Positions 34,296-45,120 of a DNA stretch of 64,000 bases are shown here, one piece after another (positions within the stretch are counted from its first letter, which is position 1; each line of letters begins with the position of its first letter). Source of the DNA: Podospora bellae-mahoneyi (taxonomy: Eukaryota > Ascomycota > Sordariomycetes > Sordariales > Podosporaceae). A program made the translations under genes and the position numbers. The notes under the pieces were generated by a model. It saw only the letters and a list, made by a program, of their open reading frames with translations, did not search any database and was not told where the DNA came from. The DNA is taken from contig NC_085885.1 in assembly GCF_035222275.1 (NCBI RefSeq), positions 806,001 through 870,000 on the forward strand. The letters run 5' to 3'.

Positions 34296-35072
34296 TTAGG
34301 TAGTTTGCTGCTGGTCTGGATGCTCTTGGCTTTGTTGTTCTTGTTGCTGCTGTGGAACTGCCTTTGGCTGGTAAGGCTTTCTTTCCAGCCAGGTACCCAC
34401 AGGTTCCAACCCATTCTTCTTCTCGAGTGGCTCCCAGGGGTTCTCGTTGGAGCGGGAGTCGTAGTAGTCAATGTACCAGTTTGGATTGTGGCCACCGCCA
34501 CCTCTGCCGCCTCTGGCCCCTCCTCGGCCTCCTCTCTCACCAAAGTTGCCTCTGCCTCTTGCATTAAAATTACCCCTGGTGGTAGGGTTGGAACCTGACT
34601 CTTGGCGTTGTCCCTGGTTTGGACTATTACTGCCCTCCTCCGCTGCTGCTGCGTCGTGGCGATCTTCGTCGTGATTGACCTTCTCGGCTGTTATCGTTGA
34701 ACCTCGAAATCTCTTGATGAAAGGATCGGACCCTTGGCCTGTTGGGGATGGTGAGATGTCAACATCAGTATCGGTCGTGACGATGATGGACGAGCAGGAA
34801 GCTCGGGTTGGACCGCCCCTAGGGGATGGTGCGGGGTGGGTGCCGTCGGGCACTTGGGGGTGTGCTGATTCTTCATCTGACCGGGATCTCTTGCTTGGTG
34901 GGTGTTCATCAGAGATGGAGGAGGAACGGGGCCGGCGAGTGCGAGCGGTGGTGGTGAAGGAGGAGAAGCCCATTAATCTAGCCATTTCGGCACTTTCATC
35001 ATCTTGTTGGGGGTCATTTTGCTCGGTGTGATGGTCGCCACCGTCGAGAGAAATTCCGCTGGGGTCGGACAT
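34296..35072 (-). CDS. RGG-box protein with N-terminal MGFSSF motif, function unknown
   Basis: An intronless 258-residue, highly charged protein. Near residue 30 it has AEMARLMGFSSF, a motif shared in form with some small spliceosome-associated proteins such as the tri-snRNP 27K protein. A Ser/Arg/Pro-rich disordered stretch with basic clusters (TRRPRSSS, PSKRSRSDEE) follows. An RGG/RG box lies near residues 166-193 (GNFNARGRGNFGERGG and RGGARGGRGGGG), consistent with RNA binding and arginine methylation. After the box comes a conserved-looking block NPNWYIDYYDSRSNENPWEPL and GLEPVGTWLERK, then a Gln-rich tail. I do not recognise a named family; nuclear RNA-related function is inference. Starts divergently from the next plus-strand gene, 857 bp away. 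Confidence 0.78.
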   Translation of the reverse strand: MSDPSGISLDGGDHHTEQNDPQQDDESAEMARLMGFSSFTTTARTRRPRSSSISDEHPPSKRSRSDEESAHPQVPDGTHPAPSPRGGPTRASCSSIIVTTDTDVDISPSPTGQGSDPFIKRFRGSTITAEKVNHDEDRHDAAAAEEGSNSPNQGQRQESGSNPTTRGNFNARGRGNFGERGGRGGARGGRGGGGHNPNWYIDYYDSRSNENPWEPLEKKNGLEPVGTWLERKPYQPKAVPQQQQEQQSQEHPDQQQTT

Positions 35073-35929
35073 TCTGGACGTAATGAATGGGGAATGAGAA
35101 TGAGGTGGTTAGTCGCCAGCTGACCTCGACTTGTGATTCAGATATGTGAGTATAAGTAGGTAGTGTTGTGTGCCGAGGTGGTTCGAAAGGTCCTTTGTGA
35201 AGTCTAGATTCAGCAGCTTGAAATCAAGCTTCCCTGCGTATTACGTTATTTCCTCGAGAAGCTGTTCAAGCTTGGGCGGGATGTCTCTTTGTTGGTGGGT
35301 GCTGGAATGACGGGAGACCAGATGAAGTCGGCTGCCGTTAATGAAATTCAGCCTTGTGGGTCTCTCGCTAACCACCGGAACGCTCTAGCGGCTCTGTGTG
35401 TGTAACCGCAGCCGGCCGAGATGTCTGTGAGCTGTCAGTTTTCACATTTATTTTTCGTCTTCTCGATTTACATCAGGTGATTGGGCTTGTACCTGAACGG
35501 GAACTACCGTTGGTTTGAAGTCTAGAAGTGTGGTGGAAGGACCAACGGTTGTTCAACTGTCAAAGACGGCCCCAGGGTCCGCTATAAGGGTCAGGTTTTA
35601 GTGTGGCCACCTGCTTCTAATACAGTGAACCGAATGCCTGGAATAGAATCAGCAACCAACTCCTCTCGTCTGTGTCTTTTCCAACCTCAGTCAATCTACA
35701 ATCTCAGGGAACCTGTGCTATTACACACGCTGCATGTCGCACCGCCGAAGCCGCATGAAGAGTTGGCTTGACACCTGTAACACCCCCTGAACTAGACGCT
35801 CGGACACGCACACCCCTGCCTCTCCTCACACCTTTCATATCTCAACCTCACTTTCATTCCATCACCACCATTCTCATCTCACATCTCACAGCATCATTTT
35901 CACCAGCATCATCATCAAACTCACCAAAA
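35073..35929. other. Divergent intergenic region, 857 bp
   Basis: It carries the promoters of the RGG-box gene (-) and the hypothetical gene (+). The last 120 bp before the plus-strand ATG are C- and A-rich leader sequence. No other element was recognised. Confidence 0.5.
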
Positions 35930-36511
35930 ATGTCACCCATAACCCTCCACCAACCCTCCAAATACTCCCCCTCACCCACCACCATCACCACCCCCTCCCC
36001 AACCATCGACTTCCTCTCCCGCACCTGGGCCGTAACCCACTCCACCCTCCCCATGTGGCGCAAAGCCCGCAACGTCAGAATCACCTACTTCCCCCTCCCC
36101 CAACCCACCCCCGGCTCCCCTTTCAAAATCTCCGACCTGGTCGAGTACGAGCCCCTCGACGGGTCCTCCCTCAAAAACGTCCGCGGCGTCGACACCGCCT
36201 CCGTTCCCAACTCCCTCACAAGCTGGGACTGGCGAGGCTCCAGCTTCCTATTCTTTGTCACCTCCCACTGGGAAATCCTGGGGTACGGAGAGGTCCCAGA
36301 AACGGGGGAGCGATGGGTTGTAACTTGGTTCCAAAAAACCCTGTTCACGGCTGAAGGGGTGGATGTGTACAGTGATCGGAAAGAGGGGCCGAGTGAAGGG
36401 TTGAAAAAGGAGATTTTGGAAGCGTTGGAAAAGATGGAGGGTGGGGTCGGGGAGTTGTGTAGGAGGGATATGCACGAGGTAAAGGTTGAGTTGCCTTGGA
36501 GGGAGCAATAG
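35930..36511 (+). CDS. Conserved-looking hypothetical protein, possibly a small beta-barrel
   Basis: An intronless protein of 193 residues with no signal peptide or membrane segment. After a Ser/Thr/Pro-rich start (to about residue 25) it has FLSRTWAVTHSTLPMWRKA, then NVRITYFPL, DLVEYEPLDG, SWDWRGSSFLFFVTSHWEIL and RWVVTWFQKTLFTAEGVDVYS, ending in a Lys/Glu-rich helix (LKKEILEALEKM). The series of amphipathic Trp/Phe/Tyr-rich segments and the early W resemble a lipocalin-like barrel that could bind a small hydrophobic ligand, but this is only inference. I do not recognise a named family. The ATG at 35930 follows a purine context (AAAA) and begins the C-rich coding stretch; an upstream in-frame extension to 35768 starts with a non-ATG codon and reads like leader. 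Composition turns from C-rich to G-rich near 36300. Confidence 0.8.
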   Translation: MSPITLHQPSKYSPSPTTITTPSPTIDFLSRTWAVTHSTLPMWRKARNVRITYFPLPQPTPGSPFKISDLVEYEPLDGSSLKNVRGVDTASVPNSLTSWDWRGSSFLFFVTSHWEILGYGEVPETGERWVVTWFQKTLFTAEGVDVYSDRKEGPSEGLKKEILEALEKMEGGVGELCRRDMHEVKVELPWREQ

Positions 36512-36580
36512 AATGGTTTATTGATTTTTCGGTTGGGTATTATGAGCAGGGTTTGGGTATTTGGGGTATCATAGTCTAAT
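36512..36580. other. Very short convergent spacer between stop codons
   Basis: Only 69 bp separate the stop of the hypothetical protein (+) from that of the Cir_N protein (-). The two 3' UTRs must overlap the opposite transcript if they have ordinary lengths. Confidence 0.85.
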
Positions 36581-37594
36581 TCAGCGCTCCATGTCGTCTC
36601 TACTTCTAGTGTGTTTCCTCTCCCTGTTTCTGTCGCGGTGGGATCTCTCTGAATGGTGACCTCCTTTCTCGTGTCTGGCGCGCTTGGGAGATGGAGACCT
36701 GCTTCTGCGCCTACGTGAGTCTCTTTCAGAGCAATGCCGATCCCTGCTTCTGCTCCTTTCTCTGTGCCTTCTTTCCCGGCTTGAGTTTCTGTCTCTGTGT
36801 CTTCGTCTGTCGTTGCTCCTATCCCTATGTCGATGCCTCCTCTCCCTTCTCTCTGCCTTTTCCAACTCTCTCAGTTCCCTCTCTTTTTCCTCGTTCACCT
36901 TCCTTCGTTCTTTTTCCAGCTCCCTCACCTTGGCAGCACCGCTCTTCATCATGGCAAGCGGGTCACTCGACACCAACCTTGCCGCTTCCCTGGCCTTTCT
37001 GTTCGGGTCGTCCTTACCAAAGACATTTTTGCTTGGAACGACCGACAAAATTTGGTCATCCGGCGTGGCATACCATGCGTCACCTGTCCCAGCCACAGTT
37101 CCAGGACCAAGACGGAGCTGAGCCTGCTCAGCCAACTGCTGCTTCTTTTCCTTCTCCACATCCGGGTGTTTTGCATGAGTTTGTTGAGGCGTAAAAAGGG
37201 TGAGATGGCCTTTACTGTCGACCAAGTCATCTGGGGTATTCAATGTGGTGGGTGGCGCTAGTGATTGGAACTGTTGATACTGCTGCTCCTGGCGTTCTCT
37301 TGCGAGGCGTAACTCAAAGTCGGTGTCATCCTCTCCTTGACGTTTGCGTTTCTTTCGGGGTTCTCGTGGCTCCTTGACTGATGATCTGATTTCTGTGGAA
37401 GAGTCGGGTCCAGGAAGCGGTGGCGGGACCTCTCCTCTCAATATGGCCAGCCTGCGCTCAGCATCCTGCTCCTGCATGCGCTGCTCGCCGGCTTCCTCCT
37501 TCAGGCGAGCGGCTGCCTCGTCGCGCCTGACGCGCTCGATGTTGGCTGTGTTGTAGACATTCCATGATTTCTTGCCTAGGAGGTGGAGAGGCAT
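36581..37594 (-). CDS. Cir_N-domain protein, LENG1-like (splicing-associated)
   Basis: An intronless 337-residue basic protein. The N terminus MPLHLLGKKSWNVYNTANIERVRRDEAAARLKEE matches the Cir_N domain found in CIR, Cwc25 and LENG1; the KKSWNVYN form and the following coiled-coil (EQRMQEQDAERRLAILRGE) fit LENG1 best. The middle holds a basic cluster (EPRKKRKRQGEDD), a conserved-looking SKGHLTLFTPQQ segment and WYATPDDQ. The last 110 residues are a Lys/Arg/Glu coiled-coil leading to an RS/RH-rich tail (HRDRSNDRRRHRDR, then RSPSPKRAR), as in SR-type splicing factors. Nuclear, spliceosome-linked function is inferred from the domain. It is transcribed divergently from SEC18 over 396 bp. Confidence 0.83.
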   Translation of the reverse strand: MPLHLLGKKSWNVYNTANIERVRRDEAAARLKEEAGEQRMQEQDAERRLAILRGEVPPPLPGPDSSTEIRSSVKEPREPRKKRKRQGEDDTDFELRLARERQEQQYQQFQSLAPPTTLNTPDDLVDSKGHLTLFTPQQTHAKHPDVEKEKKQQLAEQAQLRLGPGTVAGTGDAWYATPDDQILSVVPSKNVFGKDDPNRKAREAARLVSSDPLAMMKSGAAKVRELEKERRKVNEEKERELRELEKAERRERRHRHRDRSNDRRRHRDRNSSRERRHRERSRSRDRHCSERDSRRRRSRSPSPKRARHEKGGHHSERSHRDRNRERKHTRSRDDMER

Positions 37595-37990
37595 TGTAAA
37601 AGATGTTTATCTGGATAAAGATGTGATGGCTGTAAGAAGGGCCATCAGTGAGGACGTTGCACCTTGATGGCTGGCCGCCAACACAAAATGGTGGGGTGCA
37701 ACATGGGGCGCCAAGCTGCCCGTACATTAAAACGCCCCCTTTGTACACCGTTTCGCCTCATTATGTTGTGGGCCTGCGACAACAACTGTCCCGCTGGCGA
37801 GCTGACCTGTGGGAGCTACATTGACCTCGAAATCTGCCACCAACTCCTCTCCCCCCAGGCAACGAAGAAAGCGACTCGTCATATCAAACTGTCCTCTTCT
37901 TCGAAATCACATCATATCAAAGCACTGCGTCCCGACACCTAGTCCCGTTACGCTATACCAACCGGCACACCACAAACATACTCGAGCGAG
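37595..37990. promoter_or_regulatory. Bidirectional promoter region, LENG1-like (-) and SEC18 (+)
   Basis: The two start codons are 396 bp apart and point away from each other, so this interval must contain both promoters and both leaders. A CT/CA-rich stretch precedes SEC18. No TATA box stands out on either side. Confidence 0.6.
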
Positions 37991-40626
37991 ATGGATCCGC
38001 GCAGTGCCCTCTTCGGCTCAGGACCCCGCGGCGGCGGCAGCGGTGGCGGTCTCCCCGGCCGCAACGTCCAACAACAGCGACCCCTTCAGGCGGGATACCC
38101 TCCACAGCAGCAGGGAGGATATGGCTCTCCACAGCAAGCCGGATATGGCCAGGCGCCACCACCTCGCCAGCAGCCAGGAGGATACGGCCAAGCGCCCCCT
38201 CCTCGACAGCAGGCCGGAGGGTACGGCCAGACCGGCTCTGGCCGTATTCCGCTCAGGTTGGCAAAGGTCGAGGACAAGACCCTCCAGTCGCAATACATCT
38301 TTGGCAATCTGTAGGCTCTTGCACCCCGTTTCTTGCCCATCGTGGACAACAAACTGACAGCAACACAGCTGCGCCGTCTCCCCCCGAGACTTCCCACCCA
38401 ACCGCGAAAACACCGATGTCTACATCCGCCTCACCGGCCCCCAGATGAAAGGCGGAGGCGACTTTGTCGTCACAGCGCGCCCAGTCCCCGGCTTCCCCGA
38501 TGGCTGCATCAGCTTGTCCGACCCTCAAAGAACATGGTGCGGCGTTGGTCTGATGGACTCGCTCGAGGGCGAAGTCTACGACCCCTTTGCGAGGAGCGCG
38601 CAGAGCTATCTCGGCTCTATAGACGTCGAAATTGGGTTTGCGTCGCTGAGAAAGGTCGTCGACGCACCATACGATCAAGACGAGCTCGCCGAGCAGTTTA
38701 TCGCCCAGTTTCAAAACCAGCTCTTCGCGCCAGGCCAGAAGCTGCTGATGGACGTCAAGAATGTGCCCCTGGCTATCACGGTCAAGACGGTCACCTTGAC
38801 GGACTTGAGCATGCAATCGCAAAATGGCGAGGAGCCGCCCACGTTGTCAGACCCGCGCGCCAGGGGTATCCTGCACAAGCACACCAGCATTGGGTTCTAC
38901 AAGGATGCGAGCTCGCCTCTGAAGCTCAAGGCGTCCAACAAGAGGCCTGCCGCTAATGCTATTATCAGCCCTGACTTCAAGTTTGAGGATATGGGTATCG
39001 GCGGTTTGGATGCCGAGTTCTCGACCATTTTCAGAAGAGCTTTTGCTTCGCGCATTTTCCCACCGGGCTTGATCGAGAAGCTGGGGATTATGCACGTCAA
39101 GGGTATGCTTCTTTACGGTCCTCCGGGTACAGGCAAGACGCTTATTGCCAGGCAAATTGGCAAGATGCTTAATGCCAGGGAACCAAAGATCATCAACGGT
39201 CCCGAAGTGCTGAATAAGTACGTTGGCCAGAGTGAGGAAAACATTCGCAAGATGTTTGCCGATGCCGAAAAGGAATACAAGGAAAAGGGAGACGAATCTG
39301 GGCTTCATATCATCATCTTTGACGAGTTGGACGCTGTCTGCAAGCAGAGAGGGTCTGGTGCCGGTGGCGGCACTGGTGTTGGTGACAGTGTTGTCAACCA
39401 GCTGCTTTCCAAACTCGACGGTGTGGACCAGCTTAACAATATCCTGTTGATCGGAATGACCAACAGGAAGGACATGATTGATGACGCGTTGCTGCGGCCT
39501 GGTCGTTTGGAGGTGCAGATTGAGATTTCCCTGCCGGATGAGTTTGGCCGGTCGCAGATTCTCAAGATCCACACGAGCAAGATGAAGGAGAATAATGTCA
39601 TGGGGAGTGATGTTGATATTCTGGAGCTGGCAGCAAGGACGAAGAACTTTTCGGGTGCTGAGCTGAGCGGTTTGGTCAAGTCTGCGACGTCGTTTGCTTT
39701 TGCGAGGAACATCAAGGCCGGCACTACGGCTAGTGTCAGTGAGGATGTGGTGAACATGAAGGTTGGCATGCAGGATTTCTTGCACGCGCTGGACGAGGTC
39801 AAGCCCGCGTTTGGTACTGATGATTCGGAGCTGGAGGACGTGTTGCCGTTTGGGATCATTGAGTACTCGAGGGGGATTAGCCATATTCTCAAGGACGGCA
39901 TGCTCTATGTCAAGACTGTGAAGGAGCAGCCGAACCTGAGGGTGATGAGTGTTTTGCTTCATGGGCCGAGGTCGAGCGGCAAGACGGCGCTCGCGGCGAA
40001 AATTGCGCAGCTGTCGGATTTCCCTTTTATCAAGCTTATCACCCCGGCGTCGCTGGTGGGTTATAGGGATGAGCTGGCGAAGAAGGATTATTTGCATAAG
40101 TTGTTTACGGATGCTTACAAGTCCCCGTTGAGTTTACTCGTTATTGGTAAGCCTCGTCACTTTTTACGCAATCAGACAAGGTCACTGACGTTTCTCAGAC
40201 AATATTGAGCGTCTCATCGACTGGGTCCCCGTCGGCGCGCGCTTCTCTGGCTCTATCCTCAACACGCTCGTCACGCTTCTTCAAACCCCACCACCCAAGG
40301 GGCACAGGCTGCTCATCCTCGCCACCACGTCGCAGAGATCGGTGCTGGAGCAGCTCGACGTCACGACGGCGTTTGACAACCGGATTCCCGTGCCGGCGAT
40401 CTCGGACCTGGGCGAGCTGGAGGCGGTGCTGGGGCAGGTGGGCGCGTTCGATGGGAGGCACGGGCGGATCGTGCAGGAGATTGAGCGGGCGACGGGGAGC
40501 AGGGAGGTGAATGTGGGGATCAAGACGGTGCTGACGAGCTTGGAGACGGCGAAGCTGAGCGAGAGCCCGGAGGAGTGGTTTGTGGAGCAGATTTCGGGGC
40601 AGATTGCTAGGTATCCTGGGGTTTGA
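37991..40626 (+). CDS. sec18: Vesicular-fusion ATPase Sec18 (NSF)
   Basis: Sec18/NSF is the AAA+ hexamer that, with alpha-SNAP, disassembles SNARE complexes after membrane fusion. Three exons (37991-38310, 38369-40146, 40199-40626) encode 841 residues. The first ~85 residues are Gly/Tyr/Gln/Pro-rich and include two tandem 13-residue repeats (GYGQAPPPRQQ-type). The N domain begins at RIPLRLAKVEDKTLQSQY and includes CAVSPRDFPPN and PDGCISLSDPQR. D1 has Walker A GPPGTGKT at about residue 357, Walker B IIFDELDAVC, sensor IGMTNRKDMID and the RPGR arginine finger. D2 has P-loop GPRSSGKTA at about 640 and a Walker-B-like LLVIDNIERLIDWVP; the lesser conservation of D2 is normal for NSF. Introns are 58 and 52 nt with GTAGGC and GTAAGC donors and restore FGNL-CAVSPRD and LVID-NIERL. 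Confidence 0.95.
38141..38218 (+). repeat. Tandem 39-bp coding repeat in SEC18
   Basis: Two adjacent 39-bp units encode GYGQAPPPRQQPG and GYGQAPPPRQQAG (residues about 51-76). The units differ mainly at synonymous sites. A partial third copy (GYGQ) follows. Confidence 0.85.
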
Positions 40627-40820
40627 GGGTTAGAAGGATAGAGAAGTTATATAAAGAGGGTTTTTGTCTCCGATGCACATAGGGTGAGTTTAGAAATCTA
40701 GGGGGTTGCTGAGGGGAGGTGGTGGTCTGGTGATGTTGTAGGGGGGGAAGTGATTTGACAGGATTGTGTGTACTACCTGTAGGTATGGTCTAAGGAGAAG
40801 TTTCAACAAACCACCCAATA
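40627..40820. other. Spacer between SEC18 and tRNA-Gly
   Basis: It holds the SEC18 3' UTR and the tRNA upstream region. A G-rich stretch lies near 40700-40750. Confidence 0.5.
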
Positions 40821-40891
40821 GCATCAGTGGTTTAGTGGTAAAATCCATCGTTGCCATCGATGGGCCCCGTGTTCGATTCACGGCTGATGCA
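40821..40891 (+). tRNA. tRNA-Gly (anticodon GCC)
   Basis: A 71-nt intronless cloverleaf. Acceptor stem GCATCAG (40821-40827) pairs with CTGATGC (40884-40890), with A as discriminator. The D arm carries GGTTTAGTGGTA (A box), the anticodon arm CATCG-TTGCCAT-CGATG has GCC at 40853-40855, and the T arm is CGTG-TTCGATT-CACG (B box). A T4 stretch at 40896-40899 is a plausible Pol III terminator. No CCA is encoded, as expected for a eukaryotic nuclear tRNA gene. Confidence 0.97.
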
Positions 40892-40895
40892 TAGC

Positions 40896-40899
40896 TTTT
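40896..40899 (+). terminator. Pol III terminator of tRNA-Gly
   Basis: A TTTT run starting five nt after the tRNA 3' end, the usual position for an RNA polymerase III stop; a further TTT follows at 40906. Confidence 0.6.
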
Positions 40900-43800
40900 G
40901 CTGTTGTTTCACACATGCTCTCTTTTATTTTTCTCTTGTTTTTTTGGGTCTCTCATCTGTTTTTCTTGCTCTTTTGCAGACAATTTCCCGTTTTGTTTTG
41001 GGTTGGGAGAGGGGGGTGGGTGAAGAGGGCAAAGAGAATGCTGTGCTGGCTCTGGTTAGGAAATTGGGACGTTGAATTCCCCTTGGGCAGGTTTAGCGGT
41101 TGCTTTACATAGGACTGAAGTCTATCTTTTGGTGGGAGGGTCAACTGCCTATCGCTTGTTTTGATGACTGAAGGAGTGAGAAGTCGGGCGTGTTTATATC
41201 GGGGATGGTGGTGGAAGGGTTGAGTGACAGCGGCGGTGGTGGATAAGTAGGTTTGGTTGTGTTTGGCGGTTGGATGGTGTTGAGTGGGGTGGGTGTTTAG
41301 AGGGATATCCTGGAGATAAAAAATAAGGTGGGGGGGTGGGAAAAGATAAACTGTGCCTTAATGGGAAGTAGTAGACAGAAAGCGAATTAACAGGACAGAA
41401 AGAGACTGGCTGATGTGTTTTGGATAGGTAGCTTGGTCAAGCATCTTGTGTGGAATCAAGAGCCGAAGTCTTGGTTTAGATGTCTTCTTGTTAGATGACT
41501 CGAGTTGTGTAGGTATCTTTTGGAGTGCGGGATATATACCTATGTACGAAGTATCCATGGGAGAATTGGTATCACTATTATTGGGTGCCTAAGGTAGGGT
41601 AGGGTGTAGCAGTTGGGTTGACGATGCTAACCTGGCTCATGCTTCTGAGCTGTTGTGTAAGGTGGGCGCAGACTGGTCTCGCAGAGCTTGCATGCGTCGA
41701 TTGTGGAAAGCAATATGTTACTTGTCTTCATTTTCGAAGTTGTTTGTACCTTCTTAGCAGTAATGCTTGTTTCAATGACCTTGAGTGTCGATCTGGCTTA
41801 TAGGTAGCTTGGTGCACTCCCTCTGACCTATTTCGGTGCTGTTTCTTCTCCGATTAGAGAGCGTGATGGAGTCTTCTGAGTAGAAACACTTATCTCAGTG
41901 GACGCCAATATCTAGATAGTGGCTCATACTATAGGCAACTGCCCTGCTCGGCGTTTAGGAGCTCTTGTTGTTTTGTGGTATTAGACGGGAATGTTTTGCT
42001 GAGTCTTTTGGCAACTGGCAGCAACATTAACCACGCTATGTTTACCTGTTGGTGTTCAATTCCTGTCCTTTGACTTCAGAATCTTTTCTTCAAACTTACT
42101 TAAATCACATAGACAGAAGGTCTTTACTTTTGAGCCCTATACCAAGATAGCTAATTTCTGCCGTGCTGCAACTCTTTCCTGAACATGATCGAGATAAGTC
42201 TCGAAGTCTTTCCAGCTTACACCAACACTAACGGCTTAAATACAGAGTAGCTTTCATGAAGCTTGAATTGTCTTGGGTACTTTTGCGTAATCACCATCTC
42301 TCTACCGCACAAGTCTCAAGTCATCCGCTGTACTCGTGATGGCAACACAAATCCGAGGCGCCGGTGACCAAGGTGACGCGAGGTGAGAGTCACAAAGACC
42401 GAGGAGGCGGTGTGCTGTGCCTCTTCTGCTGTGCATAATGCCATAAGTCCATGTAACTGTTGCAGTGGCAGCCACATCAGCATCCCTACCGATAGTACAA
42501 CAGCATTTAACTATCAATTTTCTCTACTTAGGTAAGGTCATTAACCGCAGAGGTTACAGTGTACCAGAAGAATGGCTCAGTTTGATCGACCTGTATGGTT
42601 GACGTGTTGGTAAACCTCCTGTTCATATAATCAGTCCCCAGCAGTATAAGACACAGCTGTCAATACCATTTCAGGGTCATCTGAAGCTCCCAACACAATG
42701 AGGCACATGGTCTCCAGAGTATGATAAGAAATCCCGAAAAAGGAACAAAACACTCCGGGACCCTCTTCACACCCCTCCCACCTCATACATCATCACTCAT
42801 AAGCGATCATCAGCATCAGGAGCGAGCCGGATCCATCCACCCCCTCTAACAACTCACCCAACCTCCAAAGTCGAAACCCGAATCACAAGCCCAATCGTCA
42901 GTTTTCTGATCACCAGACCAAAAATACACCCGACCCCTACTGCAGCTAAGTTATTTTCCCGAGTCCGAAAGCTTTTATTTGTCCGAGAAAGCCACGTTTT
43001 TCCCCCTTCCTCCAACCGGATCACGGCGGAGAAAATATCGGAGAGAGCAACACCACACCTGTATCTCTTGTTTCAAGATTCAAGGTTTTTGTTGAGTTTG
43101 CATCCTGTCTATGAGCCGGCTTCCTATTTAGGGGAGGCATGCCCGTTGACAATGCCGACAGCCATCATCGCTTAGGCGAACATGAAAGTGGTGCCGGAGG
43201 GTGTGGGGAATGATGAGCATACCCGTTTCGGGATCTGCCCGTCTAAGGTTGTCAGTCGTCGTTCGGTAGCATCGGCATCGGGGAGTGTGGAAACATAAAC
43301 GGTCAGCTAGAAGAAGAAGAAGAAGAAGGAAAAAAAAAGCATCCGGAGTGCACGCTCGGAGGTGTGAAACAACACGTGGGGTGCATGGTTCGACACGAGG
43401 TTCATGTGGAGGTTGGGAACGCCGGTGGTGATGATCACTAACTGCCGTCTGTTTGGGTGGCTTATTCGTCATTCTATCTGCTATCTATGAAGATGATACG
43501 ATCACAACTTCCTACTTAGGACCCTCGGTTCGAGCTATATCGGTTTCAGAGGCTGGCTGGTGTCGTGTTAGATCCATCCCTACCTATCCACATTCACATC
43601 TGCCGACCCTGAGGTAGTCGATAACGACATCAAAGACTCCATTCACAATTTGACACACCCACTCCCTCGGCACATCATCTTCTATCAACATTCCATCTCC
43701 AGCTTCTATCTGTTCCCCAACCCCATGTCCCAAAAGTCAATGCCCTATCTCGGCAACGGAAGCTCGCGTGACAGGGAGTGGACCCCTTCTCTCCTAGGTC

Positions 43801-45120
43801 CCATGATGACCATAACATTCCTTTCATATGATAACAGCTACCACTATACCACTATAATCCCAAGGGCCCTCTCCGGACCAAGCCTCAATCAGGACTATTT
43901 TCCTCGGGTCCGGGAAGCAAACCCCATCGTGTGTTAAAAAAAATATAAAAAAATTAAGAAAAAGAGGCGCGTTCCTCCAAGTTCTTGACCTTGAAGCTGA
44001 GGTTTTGGGAGAGAAGGTTACATTCCACCCCAGCCTTCACCCCCATGAGGGCTACCTATATCACAGCTCTGATATACCCCTCGCTTCGAACCAAAGACAA
44101 AATCATCACCTCAATAATAAGATGGTAGATCGCTTGGATGCACGTTCTTGATACATCAGGTTTGCGGTCACATGACTACGTTGTTTTTATTTCCCCAACA
44201 TCGGGTTCTTTTCATTGATGACCCAGGTACAGGTATCATCACATATGGGCTTCAAGTTGGCGTTGCATCCTCCACATAGCAGATGCGTCTGCATTAGCTT
44301 CACGAATTCAATGTTTGAGATAGATCACTTGCATATATGCTTGTTGTTCAAAACGAAAAGTAAGAAAGAAAAAAACTCAACTTCCGGATTTGATTCTGCA
44401 ATAGACTCCAAGCGATGGCAACATCACACGGGAAGAGCTCCATTCCAAAATACATCATGCACACCACTGTAAGGAGGAATCAAATGAAAAAAAAAGCGCG
44501 GGGTGCATATGCATCATGTACGTACCATAATGCTCTAACTGGCCCTGGGAGACACCGTTGGGAAACAAGAAATGTTTGGTTATGGTACTGCAAGTTTGTC
44601 TATCTTTAGCAAACTCTCGCACACCGCTGGGTATGGGGAAGGCGGATGATGAGAAGTGAAAGAGTATCGGCACCTGCCTTGTTGCCAACAGCTAGTCTTT
44701 TCTGGTAGCTGAACGACGAGATATGCAAGATGCATGCAAGATAAGATCTGGGCTTGGCTCTGAGTGAAATAGTGTCGGATCAAAGGTTGTCCCAGTTTGA
44801 TCTATCATATTGACTTTGACAACTCCAAAGTAGTGTGGGGTCGGGTTTCAGTGGCTTGTGTCTCTGTCTCTCTTTGAACAGCTTTCGTATGTGTATTTCC
44901 AAGCATGCTCGTTCGGCCGTTGAGGACTCTGACAGCCAAAGCTCGAACCCTTAAAAAAACTTTACACAGAGGTAGTGTTTGGCTTTGAGTAATCTTGTTG
45001 TGTCTATACACAGTCCTGATCTCTCTGTCTGTGTGTCGCTAGTTTTAGTTCTTGACTTTGGAGTTTCAAAGACTTCAGATTCTCACTCACTCTCTCAACT
45101 GCACTCAACAACGCCTTCAC
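40900..45120. other. Gene-free region, part 1
   Basis: About 4.2 kb with stop codons frequent in all frames and no recognisable protein. A/T-rich stretches (for example 43937-43965) are interspersed. No tRNA-type A/B boxes, 5S or snRNA sequence was noticed. Confidence 0.5.
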
